Shown piece after piece: positions 27,762 through 37,926 of a stretch of DNA of 49,624 nucleotides. This stretch comes from Sphingobacterium sp. T2 (GTDB taxonomy: Bacteria; Bacteroidota; Bacteroidia; Sphingobacteriales; Sphingobacteriaceae), in contig NZ_JXAC01000011.1 in the NCBI RefSeq assembly GCF_000814685.1, forward strand, positions 1 through 49,624. Reading direction: 5' to 3'. The translations under genes and the position numbers were made by a program. Below the pieces are notes generated by a model. That model searched no databases. It saw only the letters and a program-made list of their open reading frames with translations, and was not told the DNA's origin. The first letter of the stretch is position 1, and each line of letters begins with the position of its first letter.

Positions 27762-28367
27762 TTATTTTTTCGCCCCGTAAAGGACAGGGTTAAGGTTTGG
27801 GTCGTTATACATCTTCATCTGTTTATAGACTTTCATGTACTTACGTCCCGCAGCAATATCTTCCAAAAGTTCGTCTATGCTTTGTGATAGGTCTTTCTGC
27901 TGTTCCAATAAGACATCCAGTTTTTCCCGGCAGGCATCGATATGCGCTTGGTCCACGTCAGTGCGCAATGTCTCTAGGCGCATGTGATAGATTTTTAAGG
28001 CTAGTATGGATAATCTGTCTATGGCCCAAGCAGGACTTTCGGTATTGATTTTGGCGTCAGCAAGAGGTTTTACATCGGCAAACTTTTGCAGATAGTAGCT
28101 GTCAATATATTCTACCGTATCGGTGCGCACCTGATTTTGCTTGTCAATACGTCTTTTCCAATAGAGTCCTTCTTTAGGGTCAATCTCCGGATTACGTACT
28201 ACATCTTCCATGTGCCATTGTACGGTGTCAATCCAGCATTTCAGATACAATAGATGTTCTAAGCTGTCCGACGGGTAAGGATTGGAAATCGGATGATCAA
28301 TAGCGTCGTGAACGTGGTAATCTTCGATAGCACGTTGGAATATGGAATTTGCTGTAGTACTAATCAT
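27762..28367 (-). CDS. DUF4254 protein, unknown function
   Basis: A 201-residue, mostly helical, cytosolic protein matching DUF4254. Recognisable pieces are SIFQRAIEDYHVHDAIDHPISNPYP, LEHLLYLKCWIDTVQWHMEDVVRNPEID, YWKRRIDKQNQVRTDTVEYIDSYYL and SPAWAIDRLSILALKIYHM. The C-terminus is a coiled helix pair. Function is not known. Its position 5 bp upstream of a GT9 heptosyltransferase gene suggests a role tied to that step of envelope glycan synthesis, but that is context inference only. Start ATG 28367. It follows the nuo operon on the same strand after 36 bp. Confidence 0.85.
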   Translation of the reverse strand: MISTTANSIFQRAIEDYHVHDAIDHPISNPYPSDSLEHLLYLKCWIDTVQWHMEDVVRNPEIDPKEGLYWKRRIDKQNQVRTDTVEYIDSYYLQKFADVKPLADAKINTESPAWAIDRLSILALKIYHMRLETLRTDVDQAHIDACREKLDVLLEQQKDLSQSIDELLEDIAAGRKYMKVYKQMKMYNDPNLNPVLYGAKK

Positions 28368-28403
28368 AGTGCAAATATAAAAATTATGATGAGCCTATGG
28401 AGC

Positions 28404-29902
28404 TTATTTGAATAGTGATAATAATATTCCAGGGAAAATTCCTAGCATCAGAATAGCTATGCCCAATATAATTGAAAGGACATAAACTACTTTTGTGTCA
28501 GCAACTGAAGATGTTTCTTTCTCCTCACCTTTGCGCAAGAAAGCAAACAAAGGAATTTTAAAATAGTAGAATAAAGATATCACCGATGTCAACGCTCCTG
28601 TAATCAAAAGAATGAGATAATACGGATTGTTGTTAAACTGGAATAAGTCGAAAATGGAGGTGAAGACAAAAAGTTTACCTACGAATCCTGCCGTAGGAGG
28701 CAGTCCCACCAAAGATATACCCAATACGGTGAATGCCGAAAAGAGAAGAGGATAATTTTTCCCTAAACCTTTGTAATCTTCCAGCTGTACACTTCCTATT
28801 CGTCTTTCCAACACATCGATGAAACCGAAGACTCCGAGATTCATAAGCGTATAGACAGCAATATAGTAAAGAAGAACCTGAGGTTCGGACGCTAGGTTAC
28901 CTACTATGGCCATCAATAGAAATCCGGTATGCCCTATCGATGAGTAGGCCATCATACGCTTGATGTTGGTTTGACGTAAGGCGATCAGATTTCCTGCTAA
29001 CATTGTCACTATGGCAGCAACACTGATTAGGATAAGTACCAGTTCGGAGAAATAAAAAGAAGAGGAAGTCCATTCTTCGAAAAGGCGAGCTAACAGCACT
29101 AGCACTCCTACTTTAGGTACGGTGCTTAAAAATGCGGTAATAGGAGTGGGCGCTCCTTCGTACACATCTGGAGACCACACATGGAAAGGCACGAAACTCA
29201 GCTTGAACCCTATTCCGGCAAACATAAATAGCAGTGCAACGGTCAAAAGAATCTTTGGCGCTTCGATAAGTCCTTGTATATGTTCGAATGCCGTAAAATC
29301 AAGATTCCCCGTGAAACCATAGAGCAACGACAACCCGTAAAGCATGACGGCCGCAGAAACCGATCCGAAAAGAACATATTTCATGGCGGCCTCCGATTGC
29401 TTTTTGCTTTCGGAAAAAAATCCTACCAGAACGTAAGAACTTATCGAAACAGTCTCAATAGCGATGAAAGCCATGAGCCAGTTGGTAGTCATCGTCAGGA
29501 TGTTCAATCCTAAGCCCGCAGTAAGCAATATGCTATATGCATCACCTAATTTTTTTGTCCAGCTTTTTATGTTGGAAATGCTGTTGTACAAAAACTACCG
29601 AAAAAAGCAGTGCTACAAGCTGTATACCTCTTGCAAAGACGGAAAAGTTATCGACGGTGAGCATACCGAAGATACCTTGCTGAGACTGCCATGCAGTACT
29701 GAGAAGTAACACATAAAAAAGAAACTACAATACCTAAGACTGTGACTACGAAAGAACAATACTTCCAATGTTTATCCAAAAACAGGGTAGCCACAATACT
29801 TCCCAAGAAGGCAACAGCCAAAGCCAACTCTGCCTTCAGGAAAGGAAGAGAAGCGATGATCTGATCTAAAATATGAGGTAATTGTAAGTTGATATCTTGC
29901 AT
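28404..29902 (-). CDS. nuoN: NADH-quinone oxidoreductase subunit N, two frameshifts
   Basis: About 499 residues, an antiporter-like membrane subunit of complex I. ATG 29902 gives MQDINLQLPHILDQIIASLPF. Family marks: ETVSISSYVLVGF, KYVLFGSVSAAVMLYGLSLLYGFTG, FKLSFVPFHVWSPDVYEGAPTPITAFLSTVPK and QTNIKRMMAYSSIGHTGFLLMA. Two frameshifts interrupt it, near 29715-29725 and in the T run near 29550-29556; corrected text reads FLFYVLLLSTAWQSQQGIFGMLTVDNFSVF and TKKLGDAYSILLTAG. It overlaps nuoM by one base (TAATG). It is the last gene of the nuo unit. Confidence 0.92.
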
Positions 29903-31508
29903 TATAGATATTGTGAAACCAAAGTGACCAAATTAAGTACCGTAGCGTTCATTTTGTCAAATACTAGGGAAGGCATAATACCCAACACCAAAGCTAATGC
30001 TAAGGTAGGGAAAAGGATGATGCGCTCCCGGAGTGTAACGTCGGTCAATGCTATAGCCCATGCTTCACCACCTTTGAAGCGTGTCTGTCCGAAAAACATA
30101 CGCTGTAAGGTCCACAGAAAATAAAAGGCAACTGAGTAGGATACCTACAGAACCTGCTATAGCCATCCAACGTGGAATGCCTGTGCCTACCGACTCTGCA
30201 TTGAAAGTTCCGATGATGACAAATGCTTCTCCAATAAAGGCTGAAAAGCCGGGTAAGCCTAGCGATGCGAAGAATGCCACAGCAACAAATCCCGTATATG
30301 CCGGCATATGTGTTGCCAAACCTCGGAAATTGTATATATAGCGGTCGTGCACGCGATCATAAATGACTCCTACAAGGAAGAATAGGGCTGCCGAAAGAAA
30401 ACCATGTGACAGCATCTGGAACATGGCGCCGGAGATACCTTCTGCCGTCAGTGCCGCCACGCCTAGCAGCACGAATCCCATGTGTGAGACAGAAGAATAG
30501 GCTATCATTCGCTTTAAATCTTTTTGCGCTAGGGCGTTCAGCGCCCCATAAAGGATGGATATTATTCCTAAGAGGGCGAGCCACCAGTTGGCTTGTGCAG
30601 CAGCGTCAGGAAAGATGCTATAGCATACCCTGATGATGCCATATCCTCCCACCTTGAGCAGTACCCCTGCTAGAATAATAGAAACCGGTGTTGGAGCCTC
30701 TACGTGGGCATCCGGTAGCCAAGTGTGGAAAGGAACTACAGGCACCTTGATGGCGAAAGCAACGAACAAAACTATAAATCCTAACATCCGTGCAGGAATG
30801 CCTTGCACTTCATAGTAGTTGTTAAGATATGCGAAAAATGAACCGTCAACATAGTTTTCAGGGTTCATCATATGCAGCATGTTGAACGTATGCGCTCCCG
30901 TCGACGGATTGGTCACCGAGAAATAAAGACCAACGATAACCAATAGCATAAATACCGACCCGAACAAAGTGTAGATAAAGAATTTTATCGCTGCATATTC
31001 ACGGTTTGCTCCTCCCCATATCCCGATAAGGAAGTATAGTGGTAGCAGCATCACTTCGTAAAAAATGTAGAATAAGAAAAAGTCCAGTGCGCAGAAAATG
31101 CCCATTACAGCTGTGTTGAGCAACATCAGCAAGGCGAAATAACCTTTAGCATTTTTGGTGATATTCCACGATGCTCCTATGGCCATCAACATGACAAAAG
31201 CACTGAGGATAAGTAAAGGAAGGGATATGCCATCCACGCCAAGGAAATAATCTATCTCCAATTTACCTAAGCTTCCCAAATCCAAACGTATCCATGGAAG
31301 CTGCTCGATAAATTGAAATCCTTGGAGATGGTTTATGCCATTCAAGCTGCTATCAAACTGCCCATACAGCCATGCTGACAAAAAAAAGCTGTATAACCGT
31401 GAAGGCTAAGGCGATGAATTTGTAGCTTTGACGCCATATAGAAGGAAGCACCAAGATCAAAGCTGATGCTACCAAGGGTAAGAATATGAGTAGAGAGAGT
31501 AATCCCAT
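29902..31508 (-). CDS. nuoM: NADH-quinone oxidoreductase subunit M, two frameshifts
   Basis: About 535 residues. ATG 31508 gives MGLLSLLIFLPLVASALILVLP. Core marks are FFLFYIFYEVMLLPLYFLIGIWGG (with the functional Glu), FAIKVPVVPFHTWLPDAHVEAPTPVSIILAGVLLK and DLKRMIAYSSVSHMGFVLLG. The first frameshift is in an A8 run at about 31380-31387; one base changed restores QLFFLSAWLYGQFDSS. The second lies near 30105, after which QRMFFGQTRFKGGEAW continues to the stop at 29902. Start follows the nuoL stop by 1 bp. It conducts protons in the membrane arm. Confidence 0.92.
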
Positions 31509-31509
31509 T

Positions 31510-33527
31510 TTATCGTAATATCAAATAAATTATTCCAACCAAAATTACTGTCAAGGCAAGACCAAGATAGTTCTGTAGCCTTCCGTTCTGCACAAAACGA
31601 AAGATATTTCCTATAATATAGGCTAGAGCGGCAATACCGTTGACAATGCCATCTACAATATGTTTGTCTATCCATGCTATAGCCTGTCCCAACATACGGA
31701 CAAGTGGTGAGAAAGCATTGATAATACCGTCTATGATATACTTATCGAACCAGTAGCTTACTTTTCCTAGGCCAAGAGTAGGGTTAACCCATATCCGCAT
31801 AAGCCAATGATTTAAATTGAATTGATTTTGGGTGTAAAGAATCCATCGGCTCTTATCGTTTAGTGGATACCTGCCTTGAACATACCAGCTGTATCCCACC
31901 CACCAACTTATCAATGCGGTAAGTGTCAAGGTCAAAGGGACTATGCTGTGTAAGATGTGAACGGAAGGGAAGAGGCGTTGTACGGCCAACCCATTCATAA
32001 TCGGTGCATGAGCATACGAGAACGGATGTACAGAAAAGACTAAAAATAAAGCTCCCACTGTCAAAAAGGCCATAGGCAGAAGCATAGTGCTAGGCGCCTC
32101 ATGCATAGTATGGAGATCTGCTATTTCTGTTCGCAACTTACCAAAGAAAGCTTTAAAAATCAACCTTCCTATATAAAAGGCTGTAAGGATACTTACCACA
32201 CTTAACAGAATAGGAATTACCAGATAAACACCTCCTTTTTCGAGTGCCCACTCGAAGGATGAGATCACTATGGCATCTTTAGAAAGAAAGCCAGAAGTCA
32301 GTGGAAATCCAGCAAGAGCTAAAGACGCTATGCTCATCATGATAAATGTTTTCGGCATATATTGTTTGAGACCTCCCATATTTCGTAGGTCTTGCGGGTC
32401 AATATCTAAATTATGATGCTGTTTCAGATGTGTCATCTCATGGATGACAGCACCAGCACTGAGGAAGAGCAGACATTTGAAGAAAGCATGTGTGGTCAAA
32501 TGAAACATAGCTGCATCCCACGCGCCAATGCCAACACCTACCATCATGTAGCCTAGCTGTGAGATGGTAAGAAAATGCCAATATCTTTTTGATGTCGTAT
32601 TGTGCTAAAGCAAAAATGGCAGCAAAAGTAGCGGTAATAGTTCCTACCAGCGCGATGATGAGCAGTACTACATCATTAAATAGTGGAAAGATGGTGCTTA
32701 ACAAAAACACGCCGGCAGCCACCATAGTAGCCGCATGTATGAGCGATGAAACGGAAGTGGGGCCTTCCATAGCATCGGGCAGCCACAGATGTAGTGGAAA
32801 CTGAGCAGACTTGGCCATGGCACCTAGGAAAAAACAAATACCCGCAGCGGTAATCCATCCCATATTCTTGTCGACGATAGACTGATGCATAAGACCGCCA
32901 TCACCAAACAGATCTACAATAATCCAAAGTACCGAAGGTCGTAAACAGAATAGCAAGTCCTATTAAAAAGCCTAGGTCGCCGATGCGGTTCATCAGAAAT
33001 GCCTTCTTGTTGGCTTGTACGGCAGCGTCTTTTGTAAACCAAAAGCCTATTAGCAAGTAAGAGGCAAAACCTACCAGCTCCCAAAAAATGTACATCATCA
33101 GCAGGCTTTTGGAAATGGTAAGGCCCAACATGGCAAAACAGAATAGGCTAAGATACATCCAATAACGGTGGATGCCGGAATCGCCCTTCATGTAGGATTT
33201 GGAATAAATATGAACCGGTAAAGCTATCAGACAGACGATGAGCTGCATCAATACAGAGAGGTTGTTGAGAAGAATACCTACCGCAAACCTGTGTTCCCCT
33301 ATAGTAAACCACTCATAATTACTGTATTGGATCTCTTGGTTCCAGATTACGGGAAATACGAATACAGCAGAAATAAGGGTGCTTAATACTATTGAAATAA
33401 TGGAAAATATCCCCGATGTGGACCTTCGACCCGCTATCGCCTGAATAAGGAAGGCAATAAAAGGTAGCAGTACGACGAGCGTACTAGCAACTAAAGGTGA
33501 TATGTTCATAATAGGGGTGTTCATCAA
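31510..33527 (-). CDS. nuoL: NADH-quinone oxidoreductase subunit L, two frameshifts
   Basis: About 672 residues, the distal proton channel with the lateral helix. It begins [20 protein letters not shown] (33527). Marks: [89 protein letters not shown], and the C-terminal long helix and anchor ([21 protein letters not shown]). The frame breaks near 32925-32940 and near 32560-32575; all three parts together cover the whole family. The start overlaps nuoK by 4 bp. Confidence 0.92.
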
Positions 33528-33829
33528 TCTCTTAAATCCGTAATATGATCAGGGTTTATTGTCTTGTAATGTCTGTAAACATTGAGAATGATGGCCAATC
33601 CTACAGCTACAGCCGCCGCCGCGAGCACTATAGCGAAAAGTGCAAATACCTGTCCGCCGTAGTTGACTTTGTCATATTTTCCGAAAGCGACAAGGTTGAG
33701 AATAGCGGAATTGATCATCAGCTCTATACCCACCAAAATCATGATTGCATTGCGTTTGGCAATAACAGTATATAGCCCGATACAAAAGATACAGGCGCTG
33801 ACCACCAAAAAATGGGTTAACGTAATCAT
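33524..33829 (-). CDS. nuoK: NADH-quinone oxidoreductase subunit K
   Basis: 101 residues and three transmembrane helices. MITLTHFLVVSACIFCIGLYTVIAKRNAIMILVGIELMINSAILNLVAF contains the two functional Glu-bearing helices, followed by GQVFALFAIVLAAAAVAVGLAII. The frame runs upstream into nuoJ sequence, but the ATG at 33829 is preceded by a strong Shine-Dalgarno site and begins exactly where NuoK does. Intact. It overlaps nuoJ (ATGA) and nuoL (4 bp), which indicates tight translational coupling. Confidence 0.95.
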   Translation of the reverse strand: MITLTHFLVVSACIFCIGLYTVIAKRNAIMILVGIELMINSAILNLVAFGKYDKVNYGGQVFALFAIVLAAAAVAVGLAIILNVYRHYKTINPDHITDLRD

Positions 33830-34373
33830 GCTCTTTCCTCCTTTCTCGATAGGTGTGCCGCTCCTATAAGAGCCATGAGCAAGAAAATGGATATTACCTA
33901 CAAAAGGCAGTACGTATTGTGTCAATAAACTTAATACCCAGCTGTTGGATGTTATTGTCCGTAGGAGCAATGACGTCACCGGATTGTATGTTGTTAAGCA
34001 TCCATTGAGGTAGTTCCATACTATTCCATTCTCTGATCCCTAAAACCATCACTCCAAAAAAGGCTAAGGCCAACGTTAAGGACTGCCAGCTTGGAAAGCT
34101 GAAAAGAGAACCTGAAATCTGCTGCAGGTCCTTCAACAGCTCCTTATTGGATAACATGAAAGCAAAAATCATAAGTATGAGAACGCCTCCCACATAGACC
34201 ATTATCTGTGTGATGGCAACAAAATCAGCTAAGGCAAAGAGGAATAACCCCGCCATAGAGAAGAGAGTTATGAAAAAAAGAAATAATGCTCGTGCCGTAT
34301 TTTTTAGACTTACGACCAATAAAGCCGAAGATATTGCCAAAATCGCGAAGGCATAAAAAAGAAATACTTCCAT
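33826..34373 (-). CDS. nuoJ: NADH-quinone oxidoreductase subunit J, frameshifted near the C-terminus
   Basis: About 182 residues. MEVFLFYAFAILAISSALLVVSLKN starts at 34373; VAITQIMVYVGGVLILMIFAFML is the conserved core helix. Two indels between about 33880 and 33915 break the last transmembrane helix. Reading the segment 33826-33880 in the third frame gives ISIFLLMALIGAAHLSRKEERA and a TGA that overlaps the nuoK ATG, the normal NuoJ end. QYVLPF just before it, in another frame, is also NuoJ-like. The gene is therefore complete once corrected. It follows nuoI by 3 bp. Confidence 0.88.
33837..33844 (-). promoter_or_regulatory. Shine-Dalgarno site of nuoK
   Basis: The minus strand reads AAAGGAGG, 7 nt before the nuoK ATG. 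Such a strong SD is uncommon in Bacteroidota. It also encodes the RKEE of the NuoJ tail. It decides the nuoK start. Confidence 0.6.
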
Positions 34374-34376
34374 AAG

Positions 34377-34940
34377 CTATTTCTGTTTTGCTGCCTCCTT
34401 CTCAGCTTGAAAACGTGTCCATTCGGCTTTGCGTTGTGCTATTTCTTCTTCTGTCATCTCTGCAAAGCTATATATCAAGTCCGTCAGCTTGGTACTGCTT
34501 CGGTCATACTGATTGGTCATCGTAATGCATTCCGTAGGGCATACCACTGTACACAAACCGCAATACATACATTTGGCCATATCTATGTCAAACTGTGCAG
34601 CGTAAAGTCGTTTGACACTGCCGTCCGACGTTTTGCCGATAGGCACGGGCGACTTAATGGACTCTATAGTAATACAATCTACCGGACAAGCTTTGGCACA
34701 CAAATCACATACAATACAATCGTCAATTTCCACATGTAGCTGGTAACGTGCCACTTCAGGAATAGGCATTTTCTCTTTGGGAAACTGAACCGTAGTGACA
34801 CCTTCCTGCTTGTCGAAATAGTCTGCCTTACGTATATCGAACGACTGACGTGATTTTTTTGCGCCAAAAAGGTGCCTTACGGTCAAAAGTAATCCTTTTA
34901 CCGCTGTCACAAAGCCTTGTATGGTTGTCTTTAAAATCAC
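34377..34940 (-). CDS. nuoI: NADH-quinone oxidoreductase subunit I (2x 4Fe-4S)
   Basis: 187 residues, intact. Two ferredoxin-type cluster motifs are present: CIVCDLCAKACPVDCITIE and CMYCGLCTVVCPTECITMT, each CxxCxxCxxxCP. They carry clusters N6a and N6b that pass electrons towards quinone. The N-terminus (MILKTTIQGFVTAVKGLLLTV) is an amphipathic membrane-lying helix. Ends in a charged tail EEEIAQRKAEWTRFQAEKEAAKQK. It follows nuoH by 1 bp. It is the only hydrophilic-arm subunit in this cluster. Confidence 0.96.
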   Translation of the reverse strand: MILKTTIQGFVTAVKGLLLTVRHLFGAKKSRQSFDIRKADYFDKQEGVTTVQFPKEKMPIPEVARYQLHVEIDDCIVCDLCAKACPVDCITIESIKSPVPIGKTSDGSVKRLYAAQFDIDMAKCMYCGLCTVVCPTECITMTNQYDRSSTKLTDLIYSFAEMTEEEIAQRKAEWTRFQAEKEAAKQK

Positions 34941-34941
34941 G

Positions 34942-36015
34942 TTAATTCATTACTAATATTCTCCACAATCCCGATATCGCTAGACAAGCGAAAGCTATAG
35001 GAATCATGATTTTCCAACATAAACTCATTAACTGGTCGGCTCTAAAACGTGGCAAGGTCCAGCGTATCCACATCTGTATACCAACTAAGGTTAATGTCTT
35101 TGCTAATGTCCAGAAAATGCCCCATGCTATTCCTGTTGTCCAGTCAGCAAGTCTTAGCACTCCAATATTGGGTAGGGGGGTATTCCATCCTCCTATGAAG
35201 ATTACAGCACCCAGCATCGCTACCAGAAACATCATAGCATATTCTGCTAAGAAGATAAAAGCAAAACGGATACCACCATATTCGGTGTGAAAACCTCCGA
35301 TAAGTTCGGATTCCGCTTCCGGAATGTCGAAAGGAGCGCGGTTACATTCTGCCAAGGTGGCTACGAAAAATATGATATACACTACCAAAAGATGGGGGGC
35401 TTGAAAAATGTTCCATGCCAAAATTCCACCGATGTCGGTAACCTCCCAAACGCCTAAAAATTTAATAGGTGTAGCACTTAGTATTCCCTGCTGGAGGGCA
35501 ATCTCGTTGAGATTCAGGGTTTGGGTAATCATCACGGCAGCAATCAGCGACAGCCCTACCGGAATTTCGTAAGATACCATCTGCGCGATCGCGCGGATAG
35601 AACCTAACAAAGAATATTTGTTGTTGGAACCCCAGCCGGCCATGAGTATGCCTATGGCGTCGATAGATACTACAGCCATGATGAAATAAAGTCCTGTATA
35701 CGTGCTGGCAGGGATGAAATCTGGTCCCCACGGCAGTACGGTATAACCTAAAAATACGGCTCCGAAAATAATCACGGGAGCCACGATAAACAGAATTTTA
35801 TCTGTAGCCGAAGGATTTATGAGCTCTTTCTGTAGAAGTTTGAGGATATCGGCAATGGTCTGCAGCAATCCGTATTTACCGGTTTCCATAGGGCCGAGCC
35901 TGTCTTGAACAAAACCAGCAATCTTACGCTCTGCATATACCGCAAAAAGTGCAAACATTGCAATGAATCCAAACAGTACAACTGCTACAATAATATGGAG
36001 AATTATATCGCTCAA
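34942..36015 (-). CDS. nuoH: NADH-quinone oxidoreductase subunit H
   Basis: 357 residues, intact, about eight transmembrane helices. Signatures: YAERKIAGFVQDRLGPMETGKYGLLQTIADILKLLQKELI (near the quinone channel), GWGSNNKYSLLGSIRAIAQMVSYEIPVGLSLIA, and AECNRAPFDIPEAESELIGGFHTEYGGIRFAFIFLAEYAMMF (charged loop). It forms the quinone-binding site with NuoD and NuoB. ATG 36015 is the start. It is the first gene of this nuo unit here: upstream lies a terminator and a sulfatase rather than nuoG. Confidence 0.95.
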   Translation of the reverse strand: MSDIILHIIVAVVLFGFIAMFALFAVYAERKIAGFVQDRLGPMETGKYGLLQTIADILKLLQKELINPSATDKILFIVAPVIIFGAVFLGYTVLPWGPDFIPASTYTGLYFIMAVVSIDAIGILMAGWGSNNKYSLLGSIRAIAQMVSYEIPVGLSLIAAVMITQTLNLNEIALQQGILSATPIKFLGVWEVTDIGGILAWNIFQAPHLLVVYIIFFVATLAECNRAPFDIPEAESELIGGFHTEYGGIRFAFIFLAEYAMMFLVAMLGAVIFIGGWNTPLPNIGVLRLADWTTGIAWGIFWTLAKTLTLVGIQMWIRWTLPRFRADQLMSLCWKIMIPIAFACLAISGLWRILVMN

Positions 36016-36046
36016 GATGCCCTTTAGATTAATTCTTAACTCAGTA

Positions 36047-36054
36047 CAAACATA
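36047..36054 (-). promoter_or_regulatory. Possible -7 promoter box for nuoHIJKLMN
   Basis: The minus strand reads TATGTTTG at 36054-36047, an exact TAnnTTTG match, 32 bp upstream of nuoH. The nearest TTG (36080-36078) leaves a 23-bp spacer, 4 bp too long. It would allow this cluster to be transcribed without nuoA-G. Confidence 0.35.
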
Positions 36055-36164
36055 AGCAAAAGGTGGGAAATGGACGACAATTTTTCAAATTATACCTGTC
36101 CGCTAGAGTAAAATTTGTGCAATAATTTTCAACTATAAAAAGCTGATTTCTTTATGGAAAAGAA

Positions 36165-36193
36165 AACCTCCTTGCAGCAGAGGCAAGGAGGTT
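36165..36193 (-). terminator. Terminator downstream of the sulfatase gene
   Basis: AACCTCCTTGC (36165-36175) and GCAAGGAGGTT (36183-36193) form an 11-bp stem with a 7-nt loop, followed on the minus strand by a T-rich tail. It lies 34 bp after the sulfatase stop. Confidence 0.85.
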
Positions 36194-36226
36194 CCGGTTG
36201 AAAATATAGATGATGATTAGTGGTTA

Positions 36227-37748
36227 TTATTGCTTCAATATTTGCAAGGCCTCCTCATCTTCCAGTTCTGCCGCTTTTCTTTGGAGTAGCTTTTTCATCC
36301 TGTTGATCTGGGCCTTATATTTTTTGTCGTTGTAGATGTTGTTCATTTCCGAAGGGTCGTTTTTCAAATCATAAAATTCCCAGCTTTCCACCCTTTTGTA
36401 GAAGCGGATAAGCTTATAACGACCATCGAACACTCCGAAATGAGGGGATACGGCATGTTCTCCATTTTCGTAATAGTGATAATATGCTTCATCTTGAATG
36501 CTTTTCTTCTTTCCCGTCAGTAGCGGAAGAATAGATGTCCCTTGCATGTCTTTAAGGGTGGAGATGCCTGCAAGCTCCAAGAGGGTAGGAGCAATATCCA
36601 CGTTCATTACGATGCCGTCAATTTTGCTTCCCGGCTTGATTAGGCCGGGCATTTTGGCTACCATAGGCGTACGGAAAGACTCTTCGTACATCCAGCGTTT
36701 ATCGAACCATCCATGTTCACCCATATAAAATCCTTGGTCAGAAAGGTAAATGACCAGCGTATTGTCGTCCAGTTTATTTTGTTCCAAATAATCTAATACG
36801 CGACCAATATTACGGTCCAGTGATTCTGCCGTATTTAGATAGTCTATCATGTAACGGCGGAACTTCCATTCGGCGAGTGCTTTGCCACTAAGGTTCTGCT
36901 TTTTGAAGTCTTCGTAGATAGGACGATAATAGTTTACATAAGCTTGAAACTGTTCGTCCGTCATACGTTTGAAGCTCCAATGCTGGTTGCGCATATCTTC
37001 CAACGTTTCATACATCTTCAGGTCGTAAGGCAGCTGCATGTCTTTGTCTATGCTCATCTCTTGGAGGGCAGCGGCAGGGCGTCCTCGGTAGTCGTCATAG
37101 AAAGTAGAAGGAAGAGGAAATTCTTTATAGTCGTTTTTACCAAAATCCTGAGGATCGGCCATCCAAGTACGGTGTGTAGCTTTATGTCCAATCACGATAC
37201 AGAAAGGTTCTTCTTGGTTTTTTTGGATCCATTCCAAAGCTTTGTCGGTAATGACATCGGTGACATATCCAAAACTCTGCTTTTTTCCTTCTGGACTAAT
37301 GAAGTCAGAATTGAAATATTGCCCTTGTCCTACCAGAATATCGTAGTCGCTAAAGCCTTGCAGGTCGTGTCCAAGATGAATTTTGCCTATCCAAGCTGTC
37401 TTATATCCTCCGGCTGTTAGATGTTTGACAAAAGTGTTTTGGCTGTGGTCAAAGTTAGATGTTTCATTGTCTTTAAATCCATTTTTGTGGCTGTACTTCC
37501 CGGTAAGGAGGGCAGCACGACTGGGACCGCAGATGGAGTTAACTACATAGGAGCGATGAAAGATAGCCCCCTCATTCGCAATACGATCTATGTTGGGAGG
37601 TATGTCCGTAGGGAGACCCATAAGCGCCTATACTCTGATACGAATGATCATCTGAAATTATGATAACGATGTTGGGCTTTTTCTGAGAAAAAAGAGAATG
37701 AGAAAGGAATGTTAAAATAAAAAATAACGTAATCTTGATAAATCTCAT
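36227..37748 (-). CDS. Secreted sulfatase (alkaline phosphatase-like superfamily), frameshifted near the N-terminus
   Basis: Rebuilt length is about 507 residues. ATG 37748 starts a signal peptide (hydrophobic core LFFILTFLSHSLFSQ, residues 8-22), then KKPNIVIIISDDHSYQSIGAYG with the metal-binding Asp pair. The formylglycine motif is CGPSR in VNSICGPSRAALLTGKY (Cys type, needing a formylglycine-generating enzyme). Later: GHKATHRTW, TLVIYLSDQGFYMGEHGWFDKRWMYEESFRTPMVAKMPG, and a C-terminal DLKNDPSEMNNIYND domain. One frameshift near 37618-37622; the frame then gives LPTDIPPNIDRIANEG. Acts in the periplasm on sulfated glycans or other sulfate esters; substrate unknown. Confidence 0.88.
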
Positions 37749-37866
37749 AATTTAAATAGGTCGATGGTTTTGTAGTAGCAAACCTAGTGATTCTCTAAGA
37801 CAATTTCAGCTAAAGTTAATGTATTTTTTCTCAATTATAAAATTGTCATAGGCAGAAATAAAAAGA

Positions 37867-37894
37867 AAACCTTCTCAGACGTGCGAGAAGGTTT
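37867..37894 (-). terminator. Terminator downstream of gltD
   Basis: AAACCTTCTC (37867-37876) pairs with GAGAAGGTTT (37885-37894) around an 8-nt loop, with a T-rich minus-strand tail. It lies 33 bp past the gltD stop. Confidence 0.85.
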
Positions 37895-37900
37895 AGATTG

Positions 37901-37920
37901 AAATATAGATGATGATTAGT
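37901..37920. repeat. 20-bp direct repeat, copy 2 (copy 1 at 36202-36221)
   Basis: AAATATAGATGATGATTAGT occurs identically at 36202-36221 and 37901-37920. Each copy lies between a gene's stop codon (sulfatase, gltD) and its terminator hairpin. The preceding bases are also alike (GGTT...TTGA). The copies flank the sulfatase gene. Confidence 0.85.
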
Positions 37921-37926
37921 AGCTGC

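Noticed and set aside
28404-33527. Pseudogenization of nuoL, nuoM and nuoN
   Set aside because: All conserved segments are present in order, with no lost blocks, and each break is fixed by one base. nuoK, nuoI and nuoH in the same operon are intact.
37779-37786. TAnnTTTG match (TAGGTTTG on minus) upstream of the sulfatase gene
   Set aside because: The nearest TTG is only 14 bp away, and single -7 boxes occur by chance every few kb.
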